The notes: generated by a model not told the origin, from the letters alone. DNA of 64,000 nucleotides from Roseiarcus sp963820795 (GCA_963820795.1 CAWGBJ010000005.1:137657-201656), one strand, 5' to 3'. Counted from the first letter of the stretch, positions 26,673 to 36,150 are shown. Numbers and translations are program-made.

Positions 26673-28091
26673 GTGCAGATATTTAGTCTCGTAGGCAAAG
26701 GCAATTTGCTTCTTCTCATTTCCACGCTAGAGGTCGGCACCCCCTTCGCGAGGATGCTTATAATTACGCACTTCCTCAATTTGTCTGAGGTTGGTTTCGC
26801 CGGGGCTCTTACTGCAACATACAGTATGTTCGAGTTGGTGACCGATTTCGCAATCTCCCGGTTTGTTTTTAGCGCGCCGCGGTCGGAATATCGTGACGCG
26901 TTGTCAGGCGCGCAGGGGTTGGCGGTGGTGCGCGGACTTGTTGTTGGTGGAGCGGCGGTGGCGGCAGGACCGGTCCTCGCCGGCCTTCTTTCCGTGTCGA
27001 CGCATTGGGCCGATTTCAGTGTCCTCGGCATAGCCGTCGCGATCAGGTCGTTCGAAAATCTCGCCCCACGGGTCGCCGAGCGCGATTACCACTACGGCCC
27101 ACAACTAACGGTTACGGTGGTCTCCAGCATTCTCGCGATTGCGGCGCTGTTCGCTGGCGCCCGTTGGCGACATGACCACATCGCGATCATCATGTCGCTC
27201 TTCGCACAAATGATCGGACTCGTGGTCACGAGCCACCTTGTCGCCGGGACGCCATACCGCCCGAAATTCCGCACGCCGCAATTCCGGGCCGCCTTCAACT
27301 TCGGTTACCCTCTGGCCATCAATGGGATCGGCCTGGCTCTGTCAAGCCAGGCCGATCGGTTGCTCGTCGGCGCGATGCTCGGCATGTCGAGCCTTGGCCT
27401 CTACTCCATTGTGGTCCTCGCGATTACGGTGTCCAGCGCAATGATCGCTCGTATCGTCACGACGTTCAGTCTGTCAGCTCTTCACAACGCTGCACCAACT
27501 CCGAAAATATTCGACGCTCGATTGCGCCTCGCGGCAGCCGTATACCCGCTCATTTTCTCAGCATATGCAATCACAATTTTGACGATGATGAACATCGTTG
27601 TTCAAAAAGCCTTTGGACCCGAATACGAGGTCTCCAAGATCGGCCTTTTGCTTCTTGGTTCAGCGGCTTTTGTACGAATGACACGGGGTGACCCATTCGC
27701 TTCTCTCCTTATGCACGCAGGGAGAACGAAGAGGCTCGCTGCGGGAAATATAACCTCAATACTTTCATTAGTTTTCATTGCAGGGTTTATGTACATCAAC
27801 CGCTCCAACGAATCTGCCTATCTGGGAAGGCTCGTCGGCGAACTCTTAGGCCTTGGAATGACCTTGTACTTGAGCCGACATTTATTCCAGGTCGCTCGCG
27901 CAGATCACACGATGTCGATGGCTATTGGGGTTGCCGCCATAGCCGTCGTTGGATTTGCATGCCTGAACACGTCAGTTGGGACGGACCTCGTCTTGAGCCT
28001 GACCACGTTCGGGCTGAGTTTGCTGATCTTGGCCTCTGTAGCGGCTCGAGCCGCGATCCCGCTGGCAAAGCAGGCATTTTCCTTCAGCTGA
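26673..28091 (+). CDS. Wzx-type polysaccharide flippase
   Basis: A 472-residue polytopic inner-membrane protein with about 12-14 hydrophobic helices, matching the MOP/PST oligosaccharide flippase superfamily. Visible pointers are the N-terminal helix pair followed by LSEVGFAGALTATYSMFELV, the FGYPLAINGIGLALSSQADRLLVG block (about residues 208-231), typical of lipopolysaccharide O-unit flippases, and the LGLYSIVV segment. The start is GTG at 26673 directly after an in-frame stop (26664), so nothing upstream is possible. It moves undecaprenyl-linked repeat units to the periplasm for Wzy polymerisation. Confidence 0.87.
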   Translation: MQIFSLVGKGNLLLLISTLEVGTPFARMLIITHFLNLSEVGFAGALTATYSMFELVTDFAISRFVFSAPRSEYRDALSGAQGLAVVRGLVVGGAAVAAGPVLAGLLSVSTHWADFSVLGIAVAIRSFENLAPRVAERDYHYGPQLTVTVVSSILAIAALFAGARWRHDHIAIIMSLFAQMIGLVVTSHLVAGTPYRPKFRTPQFRAAFNFGYPLAINGIGLALSSQADRLLVGAMLGMSSLGLYSIVVLAITVSSAMIARIVTTFSLSALHNAAPTPKIFDARLRLAAAVYPLIFSAYAITILTMMNIVVQKAFGPEYEVSKIGLLLLGSAAFVRMTRGDPFASLLMHAGRTKRLAAGNITSILSLVFIAGFMYINRSNESAYLGRLVGELLGLGMTLYLSRHLFQVARADHTMSMAIGVAAIAVVGFACLNTSVGTDLVLSLTTFGLSLLILASVAARAAIPLAKQAFSFS

Positions 28092-28155
28092 AGTGGCGCC
28101 AATCGGCGAGAAGTTTGCGTAGGACTTTCGAGGCTCAAGACACGTTGGTCTGTCA

Positions 28156-29418
28156 ATGACGGCTTGGTCACGACGCTTGAGGTCGTTTGGATGGACGCTG
28201 AGGGGAAGCGCCAGCCAAGCTTTGCGTGATTTCAGAGGGTATAAACTAAACGAAATAAACGTCCCGTTCGAGCAAAATCTGGAGTTCGATGTCTCAGATC
28301 GTACGCCTCGGATCAATCTCGTTCTACTGGGCATCCAGTCTCGCAACATGTTCGGAGGCGGTGCGACTGCGTTGCGATTCCTGGGGGCAATCGAACCTTC
28401 ATTTGAGCGGTGCCGCATCATCGTAACAGGCGAACGGGAGGACGATTTCGAGTCCGATGCATGGCCGGATTGGACACTCGAATCGCGTGGGACAGCGGCG
28501 TCTCGCGTGATCGCATTTCCCTCGTCGGCTAAATTCGTCGTCAGGCCTGGCGATCGGTTTGTCGCAACCCACTGGCGGACGGCGTATTTCCTCTCCGCCT
28601 TGCGGAAGATCCAATCCGAGCATGGAGGATTCGGCCGGACAATCAGCGCTTATCTGATTCAGGATTTCGAGCCCGGTTTTTATCCTTGGGGGTCAAGTTA
28701 CGTTCTGGCGGACTCGACCTACCGCCCGAAAGAGCCGACGGTAGCCGTCTACAACACGGGCTTGCTCAAGGAGTACTTCGATGACAACGGCTATCAATTC
28801 GTGAACAGCTTTGTCTTCGAGCCGAGTCTGAACCCCGCGCTCGAGGCATGTTTGAAACAAATTCAGCCCGGACCGAAAAAGAAGCTGCTTCTCGTTTATG
28901 GGCGCCCAAAATCTTCCCGCAATGCCTTCGAGCTCATTGTCGAGGCGTTGAAGATCTGGGCGCGGAAGTTCGAGCAAGCCTCTCAATGGCGTGTTGTTTC
29001 GGTCGGGGCGCCTCATCGGGACATCCAGCTCGCCTCCAATGTCGCCCTGCGCTCGAAAGGAAAGGTGACTCTGGAGGAATACGGCTCCTACCTCGCCGAT
29101 GCCGCCGTTGGCATATCACTCATGGTATCCCCGCACCCTAGCTACCCTCCGCTGGAAATGGCGGAATATTCAGTCAACGTTGTGACCAATAGTTTCGCTA
29201 ACAAGGATCTGGCGAAACGATCTTCCTACATTCACACCGTCTTTGACGTAACTCCGGAAAACTTGGCCGAGCCGCTTGTTCGGCTTTGCGATGCATTTGA
29301 TCGCAGCAAGCCTCAAAAGTCTTCCGTAGGAACCGGAGCGTTCCTGGGCGGTCGAGACGAGTTCCCATTTATCGGAGATCTTGCAGCAATGCTTAAGCTC
29401 GAGCGGCTTCCAGAATGA
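28156..29418 (+). CDS. WsaF-like glycosyltransferase (GT4 family)
   Basis: A 420-residue cytoplasmic glycosyltransferase resembling WsaF-type rhamnosyltransferases. It has an N-terminal domain with RINLVLLGIQSRNMFGGGATALRF (about 50-75), AYLIQDFEPGFYPWGS (about 165-180), a hinge, and a C-terminal GT-B half. That half shows LLLVYGRPKSSRNAFELIVEALK, then VVSVGAP, and the donor-binding region GISLMVSPHPSYPPLEMA in which the E of PPLEMAEY is the expected catalytic/binding Glu. The gene follows the flippase by 64 bp. In Geobacillus WsaF builds a rhamnan S-layer glycan; here the polymer is unknown. Confidence 0.85.
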   Translation: MTAWSRRLRSFGWTLRGSASQALRDFRGYKLNEINVPFEQNLEFDVSDRTPRINLVLLGIQSRNMFGGGATALRFLGAIEPSFERCRIIVTGEREDDFESDAWPDWTLESRGTAASRVIAFPSSAKFVVRPGDRFVATHWRTAYFLSALRKIQSEHGGFGRTISAYLIQDFEPGFYPWGSSYVLADSTYRPKEPTVAVYNTGLLKEYFDDNGYQFVNSFVFEPSLNPALEACLKQIQPGPKKKLLLVYGRPKSSRNAFELIVEALKIWARKFEQASQWRVVSVGAPHRDIQLASNVALRSKGKVTLEEYGSYLADAAVGISLMVSPHPSYPPLEMAEYSVNVVTNSFANKDLAKRSSYIHTVFDVTPENLAEPLVRLCDAFDRSKPQKSSVGTGAFLGGRDEFPFIGDLAAMLKLERLPE

Positions 29419-29921
29419 TCGTCGTCTGGCCGTTCAATACCGCGAGCAAGCGAGGATCGTGCGCAAGCAGCGCAAAGTTCTGGGGATTGCTCAGGCCGAT
29501 CACACCGTACGACATTCAGGCGCTTGCACCGGGGCGTTTGAGCTGGGTCCCCATGGCGGTGGCAGTGAAGGTAAAACTGTCAATATTATTAAGACTTCAG
29601 GCTCGCTCAAGCGCGACCGATCTTGGCTCCCCCGTCAGGTCTGGCGTCCTCCTTTTCGACTTGTGTGAATGCGGTAGGGAATCCCCTGTCATTCAGGCCG
29701 GCGCGCAGGATGATTCGAGAAACAGGCGTTTCCAACAAACCGGGGTCGAACCGTTTTGATGGCCCGGTCAAGCCCTGCCTTGGCTGGCTGGGCATTTGCC
29801 CAGCTGCGAGCATGCGAGATAAGCGCTTTGAAGGTATGAAGTCAAAACGGTCTGCCTCGCAGCCTCTTCGATTCCGGGCGATCCGACAATCGACGCAGCG
29901 AAATCGGGGACGAGTGCAGTG
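29419..29921. other. intergenic region, no gene supported
   Basis: About 500 bases. A frame from the ATG at 29415 (overlapping the previous stop as ATGA) runs to 29759 but its protein is serine/arginine-rich without family features, and the other frames are no better. It may hold a decayed gene. No RNA element was recognised. Confidence 0.35.
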
Positions 29922-31526
29922 ATGGCAATTTCCGCTATCCGATTTGCCGTTTATCGGTCGGCGGCGATGGCCATGCGCCATCCCATGTGGGTCAGCGCCC
30001 TGCTCGGGGACGTGGCGAGGGTCGTTGCGTGGGGCGCCGTCGCGATCTTTCTGGGACTTATAGTTGGTCTGGCGGCGGTTGTGCTTCCCCCGATAGGGGC
30101 GATAGGCATAATCTCTCTCCCAGCTTTGGTTTTATTGTGGGTAATGCCGGAGTTGCCTGCAGTTTCAGATAAGCTGGTGCGTCGTTTGTTCCTTGCGATG
30201 CTGATCGTTGATTTATGCTTGCCGGCTTACTACACGATAGATCTGAAAGGATTGCCATGGATTTCGGCGCGACGCATCGTCACGTTCGCTTTGATCGTTG
30301 TCTTTGCCTACGCCATCTCCAGCTCCTCGGCAGCGCGCGAACAGATCGCAGCGAACCTGCGCAGCGCCAAGTCGATCTCGATCTCGGCGCTCGGATTCCT
30401 GATAATGGTCATCTTGTCGGTGTTCACTTCCGTCCGTCCACCGGAAAGCCTGTCGCAGGCGTTCGAGGTCATGCTGAACTGGTACGTTCCTTTCCTCGCC
30501 GTGCTTTACGCGATCCGCTCCGAAAGGGATATCTTGCTGCTGGTGCGGGTCATTGCTGTTTGTGCGCTTTTTGTTTCGGGCGCCGCAGTTGTGGAGTTCA
30601 TTATTCACCAAAGAATCTTTGTCAATCTCATCCCCGAGCCATTGCTTTCATCGCTGATTGAGGCCAATCCGGTGTTCGCCATTTTTGTCAATACCCCCGC
30701 CTACCGGCTTGGCGTATGGCGCTCGGTCTCGATTTACACAACGCCGCTGTCGTTGGGTGAATTTGGCGCGATGGTCGCACCGCTCGGCCTATTTTATCTC
30801 GTTCATGGCCGCGCATTTTTTTCGCGGGCGTTCGGGATCCTCGTTTTAGCTTCGTGTCTTCTCGCGGTATTCTGCTCCGGATCGCGCGGCGGCTATCTCG
30901 GCTTCATCCTGGGCAGCGGCATCTTCACCGTGCTCTGGACAGTGCGGACCCTGCGGCTCGACAAGGGCAGCCTTGCGCCGGCGCTGGTCGCCTTTTGCGG
31001 CTCGACCGGATTTGCGGTCCTCTTTGCGCTGATTATTTTCTGGGGGCGTCTGCGCCATATGGTGCTTGGCGGCGGGTATGAAAGCTATAGCGACCAGGGT
31101 CGCATTGACCAGGTCAACATGGCTTTGCCGCATATCCTCTCGAACCCCTTCACCGGCCATGGAATCGGTCTTGGGGCACAGGTCGTCGGCTTCACCGAGC
31201 CGGGCGGGTTGCTGACTTTGGACAGCTATGTGTTGACCCTGCTGGTGGAAACAGGCCTCCCCGGCCTTCTGTTCTTCTTCGGCATGATCGTCTTTTCGGC
31301 TTGGTTTGGCGTCAGCGCCTACCTGTCGAACCAGACCCGCCTCAGCGCGCTCGCCGGCTGTGTCGCGTGTTCGCTGATAGCGTTCGGAGCTTACAGGTTC
31401 TTCCTGAACCAGCACGATAACCACACCCTGCTCTTTGAGCTCGTCGGATTCGCTGTCTTATTGTCGAATCCGAGGTTGCAACAATCGGATATCACAAAGT
31501 CAGCAGCCCCGAGGGGTAGACTTTGA
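29922..31526 (+). CDS. O-antigen ligase/polymerase family protein (Wzy-like)
   Basis: A 534-residue polytopic membrane protein with about 12 hydrophobic helices and the Wzy_C / O-antigen ligase signature. The short FCSGSRGGYLGFILG motif (about residues 325-340) is followed by a large loop with RIDQVNMALPHILSNPFTGHGIGLG (about 405-430) and YVLTLLVETGLPGLLFF. The SRG and GHG motifs are the usual landmarks of the family, which joins lipid-linked repeat units. The ATG at 29922 is preferred over the adjacent GTG at 29919. It completes a Wzx/Wzy/Wzz set in this locus. Confidence 0.87.
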   Translation: MAISAIRFAVYRSAAMAMRHPMWVSALLGDVARVVAWGAVAIFLGLIVGLAAVVLPPIGAIGIISLPALVLLWVMPELPAVSDKLVRRLFLAMLIVDLCLPAYYTIDLKGLPWISARRIVTFALIVVFAYAISSSSAAREQIAANLRSAKSISISALGFLIMVILSVFTSVRPPESLSQAFEVMLNWYVPFLAVLYAIRSERDILLLVRVIAVCALFVSGAAVVEFIIHQRIFVNLIPEPLLSSLIEANPVFAIFVNTPAYRLGVWRSVSIYTTPLSLGEFGAMVAPLGLFYLVHGRAFFSRAFGILVLASCLLAVFCSGSRGGYLGFILGSGIFTVLWTVRTLRLDKGSLAPALVAFCGSTGFAVLFALIIFWGRLRHMVLGGGYESYSDQGRIDQVNMALPHILSNPFTGHGIGLGAQVVGFTEPGGLLTLDSYVLTLLVETGLPGLLFFFGMIVFSAWFGVSAYLSNQTRLSALAGCVACSLIAFGAYRFFLNQHDNHTLLFELVGFAVLLSNPRLQQSDITKSAAPRGRL

Positions 31527-31721
31527 GGGAGGCAATCCGCGATGCAGCACGAGGCGGAGCAAGAAAATCCCAGGCTTCGGGGGAGCTTCGGAGTCGGCAG
31601 TCTTTTTTCTGCATAGCTCGCCAGTCCCCGAGCTGGCCGTGAAGGCGAAAATGCACGCCATCTTCACGATTCTCGGGCGCTATCGGCTCGAGCGCCGCTG
31701 ACGCGGTCATCGACCATGTCT

Positions 31722-32609
31722 TCAGGTCATGACCCCGGCGGAACTACGCGTGACGCTCAGTTCATCGACAAGCTGCTTCATTTCCTGGATGTTCTTCTTG
31801 CTCGACGCGCCAAAGACGATGGACTCGATTGCCGGCATGTTGCAGACATACTGCAAAGCCTCGCGAGGCGCGATTGCGCCGGATGCCAGGACAGACATCG
31901 CGATCGGCCGAAATCGGCGCGTGGCGATCGCCTCTTCATACGCTTTCATCCCGCCGCACATGCGGAAGCCGGACTTGTTGATATTCGCGCAGACGATTGG
32001 GTTGTCCACCCCAACCTCGTCGAGCGCGTCAAGCAATCGGGGCATGTTCATCGTGATGAACCCGGGCTCCGCCCCAAAGGTCTTCGCCACATGGTCTGCG
32101 AACAGCCGGAACGCATCCTTAGCTCCGAGCCCTAGAAGGAGATCGGTAACGACATTCTGCAGGAAGACGACTGGCGTCTGCAAGCCCCAGAACATCTTCA
32201 TTTCGGCGTTGACCAGAAGGCCCATGATGCCTTCGACGTCCTTTGTCGCCAGCGACATTCCGCCTTTGAGCAGGGCCGAGAATGCGCCTTCGCTAGGCAG
32301 GAAGCGCCTGAGGGCTTCGATCATCCCCTGCTCGGTCACCGCGTTCGCATATTTGTGCGCGTAGGGCATACATGGGTAGAACTCGAAATCCGGATAGCGT
32401 CGCGGATTGGCGCGAACGTGATCGCAGACGTCGGCAATTCGATCGTGTGTTGTGCACATGAAGACGCGGATGCCGCAGTCGTACGCATCGTCCAACACTT
32501 TGATGATGTCTTTGAGGTCCTGGAAACGTAGCGCTTGGGCGCGCGCCTTTTCGTCGGACATATGGTTGATGCCGAAAAATTGATTGTCGCCGAATAGAAC
32601 ACGCTTCAT
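31722..32609 (-). CDS. conserved TIM-barrel-like protein of unknown function
   Basis: A 295-residue cytoplasmic protein that I cannot place in a named family. Features suggesting a TIM barrel or aldo/keto-reductase-like fold are alternating strand/helix segments: GIRVFMCTTHDRI, FEFYPCMPYAHKY, VVFLQNVVTDLLLG, FITMNMPRLLDALDEVG, IVCANINKSGFRM, PIAMSVLASGAI and SIVFGASSKKNI. No cofactor motif was certain. It is the last gene of a minus-strand operon, 29 bp after a Gfo/Idh/MocA oxidoreductase, so a role in making or modifying a sugar nucleotide is likely but inferred only from context. Confidence 0.75.
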   Translation of the reverse strand: MKRVLFGDNQFFGINHMSDEKARAQALRFQDLKDIIKVLDDAYDCGIRVFMCTTHDRIADVCDHVRANPRRYPDFEFYPCMPYAHKYANAVTEQGMIEALRRFLPSEGAFSALLKGGMSLATKDVEGIMGLLVNAEMKMFWGLQTPVVFLQNVVTDLLLGLGAKDAFRLFADHVAKTFGAEPGFITMNMPRLLDALDEVGVDNPIVCANINKSGFRMCGGMKAYEEAIATRRFRPIAMSVLASGAIAPREALQYVCNMPAIESIVFGASSKKNIQEMKQLVDELSVTRSSAGVMT

Positions 32610-32638
32610 GACGGCCTTCCCGCGCGGAGAAAAGCGCC

Positions 32639-33745
32639 TCAGGATAAGAGGCTTTTGGCTCTATCCCACAACCTCACGGGTCTTGGGCGTCTCACAGCAG
32701 GGGCGGGCGTGGCGTTCTGCCGCAGACTGTCGCCCTCGGTCGCCGCGCGGCGAATAAGCGCGACAACCTCGTCTGTCTGGGCTGCGGATGTGAACGATGA
32801 AACGTTATCGACTGCGCCGCGGTCGATGCAGTCGACGAAATGATCAATTTGCGCCGAATATTCTTCGCCGCGCAGATAGAAATCCACCGGCTGGGTCAAT
32901 TCGGTGATGTTGCGGATGCGCCAGCCGGCGTCAACCGGCGTCGCGCTCACCCACGGGTCGCGAATATAGGTCTTGATTTCCTGGCGGTCGACGACCATCC
33001 GACCGTTCGTGCCCCATACGCTGACCTGCGTCGACATCCGGCGGAAACTCTCGTCGCTCCAGTTGGCCGCGAGCTGACCGGTTGCTCCATTCTCAAAGTA
33101 GAGTGTTGCATAGACCTCATCGTCGACGTCTGAGGAAAAAACTCTTTTCAAGACCGCGCCGCCGACGGAATGAGGCGGACCAACGAGGTAGTTGACGAGA
33201 TCGACCGCGTGGCATGCGTATTCATAGAGGCACCCGCCGCCTTCCTCACCGCGATTTCGCCAGGTCGCGCCATTCGGTCTTAGCACGACCGGGCCGTAGG
33301 CCTCGACCCGCACATGGTGAATATCGCCGAACGCCTTCGACTCGATCAGGCGTTTCGCCTCGTTGAATGTGCCGACGAAGCGATAGTGATAACTGACTTG
33401 GTTGACGAGCTTCTTTTCTGTCGCCAGTTCCGCGAGCTCGCGCGAGTCGCTTGGATCAAGACAGAACGGCTTTTCGCAAAAGACGTTCATCCCTTTATCC
33501 AGCGCTTCGCGGACCATGCGCGCGTGCAGATTCGATGGCGTCGCGATGACGAGGGCGTCGAGCTTCTCTTCGAGCAGTCTCGAAAAGTTGTCGTACGTGG
33601 TCATGCCGGAGTACCGTTCTAGGACGCCGCGGACGTACCCCGACGACTCACAGATCTTGACGGATTGAATTCCAGCATGGGCGTTCAAAATGGCAAGATG
33701 AGAAAGCCCCATCTTCCCAACTCCGACCAGTCCGACGTTGAGCAT
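32639..33745 (-). CDS. Gfo/Idh/MocA family oxidoreductase
   Basis: A 368-residue NAD(P)-dependent sugar oxidoreductase. The Rossmann motif is GLVGVGKMGLSHL (residues 5-17), followed by VIATPSNLHARM and the signature FCEKPFCLD with the Lys of EKP, then a C-terminal alpha/beta domain with YEYACHAVDLVNYLVG (the conserved His of the family). In polysaccharide loci such enzymes oxidise or reduce sugar nucleotides, for example UDP-hexuronate precursors. It lies in the minus-strand operon 27 bp after the pssE-like gene and 29 bp before the TIM-barrel gene. Confidence 0.88.
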   Translation of the reverse strand: MLNVGLVGVGKMGLSHLAILNAHAGIQSVKICESSGYVRGVLERYSGMTTYDNFSRLLEEKLDALVIATPSNLHARMVREALDKGMNVFCEKPFCLDPSDSRELAELATEKKLVNQVSYHYRFVGTFNEAKRLIESKAFGDIHHVRVEAYGPVVLRPNGATWRNRGEEGGGCLYEYACHAVDLVNYLVGPPHSVGGAVLKRVFSSDVDDEVYATLYFENGATGQLAANWSDESFRRMSTQVSVWGTNGRMVVDRQEIKTYIRDPWVSATPVDAGWRIRNITELTQPVDFYLRGEEYSAQIDHFVDCIDRGAVDNVSSFTSAAQTDEVVALIRRAATEGDSLRQNATPAPAVRRPRPVRLWDRAKSLLS

Positions 33746-33772
33746 AAGTTCACTGGTCCCAGGAATTACAAG

Positions 33773-34252
33773 TCAGCTCAGCATTGCTTGTCGCAGCTTC
33801 GCAACAAACGGCGCTGGCGCATAGCGATCGAATTTGTCGAATCCAACCACTTTTCGCCTGGCGAATTCGATCGCGCGCGGCAGATCTTTGTCAGAATCCG
33901 CCGCATAGACGCCAGGCTTCTCGCGCAGCCATTTAAGCGTGTGCAGCTGATGGTCGGTAGTGTGCTCCTGGCGCGCGCTCATCCGGGGCAACACGACGAT
34001 GGGCTTTTGCGCCTCCATCGCGACAAAGAAGCTGCCCATCCCGGCGTGGGCGACGATCAACTCGGCCATTTGAACAGTGGCCTTGAACTCGCCGTGCGGG
34101 ACCGTGCGCGTCCAACGCATCGCCTCCGGCACATAGGCGCCGTCGCCGATCTGCGCGAACACCTCCTGGTCCGGATGATGTTTCGCCCAAAGGTCCATCG
34201 CCGTGATCAGCCGGTCAAAGCCGAGCATTTGCCCAACCGTCACGAATATCAC
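33773..34252 (-). CDS. PssE/Alg13-like glycosyltransferase catalytic subunit
   Basis: A 159-residue protein matching the C-terminal half of GT-B family 28 enzymes (Alg13, PssE, EpsF-type). It begins IFVTVGQM and continues with VFAQIGDGAY, the ELIVAHAGMGSFFVAMEAQKPIVVLPR donor-binding block and HTTDHQ. The start was set at GTG 34252, whose GTGA overlaps the TGA of the upstream subunit gene. A much longer frame upstream is the antisense-like reading of that gene and is rejected. With its partner it should form a two-subunit membrane-bound glycosyltransferase, in rhizobia a glucuronosyltransferase for the second sugar of the repeat. Confidence 0.87.
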   Translation of the reverse strand: MIFVTVGQMLGFDRLITAMDLWAKHHPDQEVFAQIGDGAYVPEAMRWTRTVPHGEFKATVQMAELIVAHAGMGSFFVAMEAQKPIVVLPRMSARQEHTTDHQLHTLKWLREKPGVYAADSDKDLPRAIEFARRKVVGFDKFDRYAPAPFVAKLRQAMLS

Positions 34253-34722
34253 AGGACGGCTCCCCAATAATTTGGTCCGCTTTCGTGCTGGAGCTGGGGC
34301 CACTGCGTTAACCAGATATCGGCGACCCGCCGAGCCTGCAGACCGGAAGACGACATTCGTTCGCAATTCGCGATGCTGTCGATCCAGATCGTCTTGGAGC
34401 GCAGCAGCATTTTCGCGAGCGTCAGGGTGATCATGCCGGGGCCAGAGCCGGTCGTGACGACGACCTGCGGGCGTTCCTTCAGCAAGATGCCGGTCAGCTG
34501 AATAACGAGGAGACCAAGCTTCAGGCGATCCCACCGTGTAACGTCATGGACGGCGTAAAAGCGATGCCCTGGCACGTCGGCCGCATAGCCGGGAGAGACG
34601 CTCGCATATGCAACGTCGAGCCCCTCGAAGGCGGGAGCTAGGCGACGCAATTGAATCCAGTGCCCGCCGCCGGAGGCAATCGCGAGGATCCTTCGGGTCG
34701 TCAACCAAGGCTCCGTGTTCAT
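34249..34722 (-). CDS. PssD/Alg14-like glycosyltransferase membrane subunit
   Basis: A 157-residue protein matching the N-terminal half of GT28-type enzymes (Alg14, PssD): ILAIASGGGHWIQLRRLAPAF at residues 12-32, a hydrophobic LKLGLLVIQLTGILL segment for membrane binding, VVVTTGSGPGMITLTLAKML, and WIDSIANCERMS. It recruits the Alg13-like catalytic subunit to the membrane. The 4-bp GTGA overlap with that gene implies coupled translation and a 1:1 complex. It is the first gene of the minus-strand operon. Confidence 0.87.
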   Translation of the reverse strand: MNTEPWLTTRRILAIASGGGHWIQLRRLAPAFEGLDVAYASVSPGYAADVPGHRFYAVHDVTRWDRLKLGLLVIQLTGILLKERPQVVVTTGSGPGMITLTLAKMLLRSKTIWIDSIANCERMSSSGLQARRVADIWLTQWPQLQHESGPNYWGAVL

Positions 34723-35400
34723 TCACCGGGACGTATACGAAAGGCGCTAGTGGCGCAAATCAGACGGAAGAATCCGCCCAACCTCAAGGGATTTCAAGGT
34801 GTACCCGGCGTGCCGAGGGTCTAGACAGAAGCAACTGGACGATGTCCCGATGTTGCGCGTGGCCGACGGACGGCTACAGCAGCCGTCGGGCCGGCCGACG
34901 GCGACGTAGGCGATCCCGAGGCCGCCCGATCCGTTGCGAAATGGTGCGGCGGCTCCGCAGAGTTAGAGGCGTTTCTGAGTCTCCAGATATTTCTTAACGC
35001 CGTCGCGCATCCAGCCGATTTCGACCGAAGTAAGCGCCAATCCGGTTGAATCCGACCGCCGAATCACCGGGCCATTAACTTGTGCGCCGCGGCCACGACG
35101 GCCAGAAAAGTCCCGACTTTGGGGCCAGACCGGTCTCTCCGCCGATCCCGCCTCGATGGCGACCTCGCGCCAATCGGCTGCGGTTGTCGGCTCCGCCTCC
35201 TGCGCCTACGTTCTCCTCTGCGCCTTGGGCCCATCGGCCTCAGGCGCAGCGTCCTGCGCACAATGTCGAGACCCCACGAGAGCGCCGCATAGCGTAAGGT
35301 CTGATCGTGATCGGGTGGACGGCGCGAATGGCGGCCAAATGGCGTTGGCGCCGCCGTGGTCAAGGGATGAACCCAATCGACAGAATTGCAGAATTGGCGA
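34723..35400. other. intergenic region, boundary of polysaccharide locus
   Basis: About 680 bases without a supported gene. A minus-strand frame open from about 35212 to the stop at 34963-34965 ends in a plausible protein tail (LTSVEIGWMRDGVKKYLETQ) but has no good start, and could be the remnant of a gene end. The promoter of the pssD-like operon should lie just above 34722. Confidence 0.35.
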
Positions 35401-36150
35401 TTAAGGGAGCAGCTCGTTGAGTCCCTTGAGAAACCCGGACAAGTCATTGGTGATGAAATCAGCGACCGCGGGCGGGCGCTCGGGGGTTGGCTGATCGCGC
35501 GGCCGCCGGCGATCTTCTTCGACCGGCTTCCCTGTGACCAGAACTGTCGTCATTCCCCTCGCTTTGGGAACTGCAAGGTTCTTCATCAGGTCCTCGAACA
35601 TCGCCGAGGATCGGGGGTCGATCTGGTAACGCTCAAAAAAAGCCTCGTAGGCGGCTGCAGCGGGCTTCGGCGTCAAACGCGCGGCGACGATGTCGAAGGC
35701 GTCCTCGAACAAACCTTCGAGGCCGAGTTGGCGCGTCGTCAGAATTGCGTGATTGCGGGAGCCGTTGGTGAAGATGAGTTTTCGACCCGGAAGTCGGGCG
35801 ACCTCACGCGCGAGAACCGGATCAGGCCTCAGCGCCGAGCGGTCGATGTCGTGCACAAACTCGAGAAAGCGCTCTGATTCCTGGAAGTCTTCTTCGATGA
35901 GTTCACGTAAAGTCGTGCCGTGTTGCAGATAATAGTGCCGGTGCAGCGCCTGGGCCGAGAGCCCGTCCAGACCAAAGATATCGATCAGAAACAGGGTGAT
36001 CCGCTCATCGATCTTCGGCCAGATGTCGCTGTCACGCGGGTAGAGCGTGTTGTCGAGGTCGAAGACCCACGTCGTCACGTGGCCGAAGCGCGCGCGCAGA
36101 TCCTCGTCGGGCGACAAGCTGAAAACAGAACGCTTAATTAACGGCGCCAT
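35401..36150 (-). CDS. HAD-family pyrimidine 5'-nucleotidase
   Basis: A 249-residue haloacid-dehalogenase-like hydrolase of the SDT1/pyrimidine 5'-nucleotidase group. Motif I is WVFDLDNTLY (nucleophile Asp and second Asp), followed by a helical cap, motif II LIFTNGSRNH, a Lys in LTPKPAAAAYE, and motif IV in MFEDLMKNL. It probably dephosphorylates nucleoside monophosphates or a similar small phosphate ester. The start is the ATG at 36150 (MAPLIKRS); the frame extends upstream but without family similarity. It stands alone between the polysaccharide locus and mutY, on the same strand as mutY. Confidence 0.88.
   Translation of the reverse strand: MAPLIKRSVFSLSPDEDLRARFGHVTTWVFDLDNTLYPRDSDIWPKIDERITLFLIDIFGLDGLSAQALHRHYYLQHGTTLRELIEEDFQESERFLEFVHDIDRSALRPDPVLAREVARLPGRKLIFTNGSRNHAILTTRQLGLEGLFEDAFDIVAARLTPKPAAAAYEAFFERYQIDPRSSAMFEDLMKNLAVPKARGMTTVLVTGKPVEEDRRRPRDQPTPERPPAVADFITNDLSGFLKGLNELLP

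Noticed and set aside
29415..29759. ORF overlapping the WsaF-like gene stop (ATGA)
   Set aside because: The overlap is suggestive but the protein has no recognisable features and poor composition; left as an intergenic note.
34253..34534. Long N-terminal extension of the PssE-like protein
   Set aside because: The extension is an out-of-frame reading of the PssD-like gene; the GTG overlapping its stop gives the normal family length.
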